DNA from: a bacterium
GTDB lineage: Bacteria; Armatimonadota; Fimbriimonadia; Fimbriimonadales; GBS-DC
DNA length: 9,055 bases
Assembly: GCA_029335935.2 (NCBI GenBank)
Contig: JARJMV020000133.1
Location: forward strand, 1-9,055
Direction of reading: 5' to 3'
Shown here: positions 8,797 through 9,055 of the stretch, in pieces
Position numbering within the stretch: the stretch's first letter is position 1
Layout: each line of letters starts with the position of its first letter
Notes under the pieces: generated by a model
What the model was told of the DNA's origin: nothing
What the model saw: only the letters and a program-made list of their open reading frames with translations
Databases searched by the model: none
Translations under genes and position numbers: made by a program

Positions 8797-8879
8797 ACGG
8801 ACAGGGATGTCCGTGCTACAAGCGTGGCTGGGACATTCCTGTCCCAGCGTTCTTGCACGGACAGGATTGTCCGTGCTAC
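8797..8879. repeat. Cluster of three B-type palindromes, alternating orientation
   Basis: Three hairpins fill the gap after the hydrolase. Copy 1 has arms ACGGACA (8797-8803) and TGTCCGT (8808-8814), loop GGGA, tail GCTAC. Copy 2 has arms GCTGGGACA (8827-8835) and TGTCCCAGC (8840-8848), loop TTCC, preceded by GTG; this is the reverse orientation of the B element. Copy 3 has arms GCACGGACA (8855-8863) and TGTCCGTGC (8868-8876), loop GGAT, tail TAC. The GGACA/TGTCC core matches the B copies at 4249 and 4306. The outer bases differ between copies but stay paired. Confidence 0.8.
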
Positions 8880-8886
8880 GGGGCCG

Positions 8887-8892
8887 TATAAT
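8887..8892 (+). promoter_or_regulatory. -10 box for a probable leaderless transcript of the last gene
   Basis: A perfect TATAAT lies 7 nt before ATG 8900, the same spacing as TATACT to ATG 6617. The adjacent in-frame ATG 8897 is only 4 nt away and would fall upstream of the expected transcription start. No Shine-Dalgarno is present. TTGTCC at 8867 is 14 bp upstream, too close for a normal -35, and belongs to a palindrome. Confidence 0.6.
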
Positions 8893-8899
8893 TGTGATG

Positions 8900-9055
8900 A
8901 TGGTCGACAAAGTACAATTCATCGAGCAGCTGGAGCACCGGCTGGCGAACTACCCGGATGTCAAAGAGCTGATGTGCCAGCTACTCTGTTATGGCCGGCT
9001 CGCGCCGCGTGGCCCTGTGCGGGTGCGGAAGTGGGAGCGTGTTGGGTCCAGGGTA
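8900..9055 (+). CDS. Unidentified protein, 3' end beyond the window
   Basis: The frame stays open from ATG 8900 to the last base, giving 52 residues. ATG 8897 is in frame and would add one Met; 8900 is preferred from the -10 spacing. The visible part begins MVDKVQFIEQLEHRL and continues through DVKELMCQLLCYGRL to a basic segment RGPVRVRKWERVGSR. It looks like a soluble protein with an amphipathic helical start; no signal peptide or membrane segment is seen. I do not recognise the family. Its reality is supported by the promoter, the uninterrupted frame to the window edge, and G/C-rich third codon positions like those of its neighbours. Confidence 0.6.
   Translation, partial: MVDKVQFIEQLEHRLANYPDVKELMCQLLCYGRLAPRGPVRVRKWERVGSRV

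Noticed and set aside
8867..8872. TTGTCC as the -35 box for the last promoter
   Set aside because: It is 14 bp from TATAAT, shorter than the usual 16-18 bp, and is part of the third B palindrome.

Overview
The window is GC-rich bacterial DNA with every convincing gene on the + strand. An RND metal-efflux pump with its periplasmic adaptor implies an outer membrane. Other clues are a secreted protein with DDADLL-type dockerin-like repeats, a PhoPQ-activated pathogenicity-related (PqaA-type) hydrolase, a divergent MobA-like nucleotidyltransferase, and many short palindromic intergenic repeats. I have seen this combination in Armatimonadota, especially thermophilic Fimbriimonadia-like lineages. 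That placement is a tentative inference from protein style; no marker gene is present.

Layout. Positions 1-984 hold the 3' part of an RND periplasmic adaptor whose stop overlaps the start of a CzcA-type heavy-metal RND permease (984-4112). The two form a translationally coupled efflux module; any outer-membrane factor would lie upstream, outside the window. The 302-bp gap at 4113-4414 holds a GC-rich hairpin repeat and an interleaved array of two palindromic repeat types, called A and B here. Next comes the nucleotidyltransferase-like gene (4415-5161; the open frame runs further upstream, but only through the repeats). An extended -10 promoter and a strong Shine-Dalgarno site precede a secreted protein with a dockerin-like module (5243-6520). 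A GC-rich hairpin at 6551-6584 ends that unit. A TATACT box 7 nt before an ATG then suggests a leaderless mRNA for an unrecognised protein with two membrane segments and a coiled coil (6617-7453), followed after 46 bp by the secreted PqaA-type hydrolase (7500-8795). A cluster of three B-type palindromes (8797-8879) separates this from a last gene (8900 onward), which also has a TATAAT box 7 nt before an ATG and runs off the window.

The genes do not form one recognisable pathway. The adaptor and permease clearly work together, and the 6617 and 7500 genes may share a transcript. The rest look like separate transcription units. The most unusual material is in the DNA between genes: B palindromes whose two arms change together between copies, their pairing with A palindromes in a tandemly duplicated unit, and two probable leaderless promoters with identical spacing.
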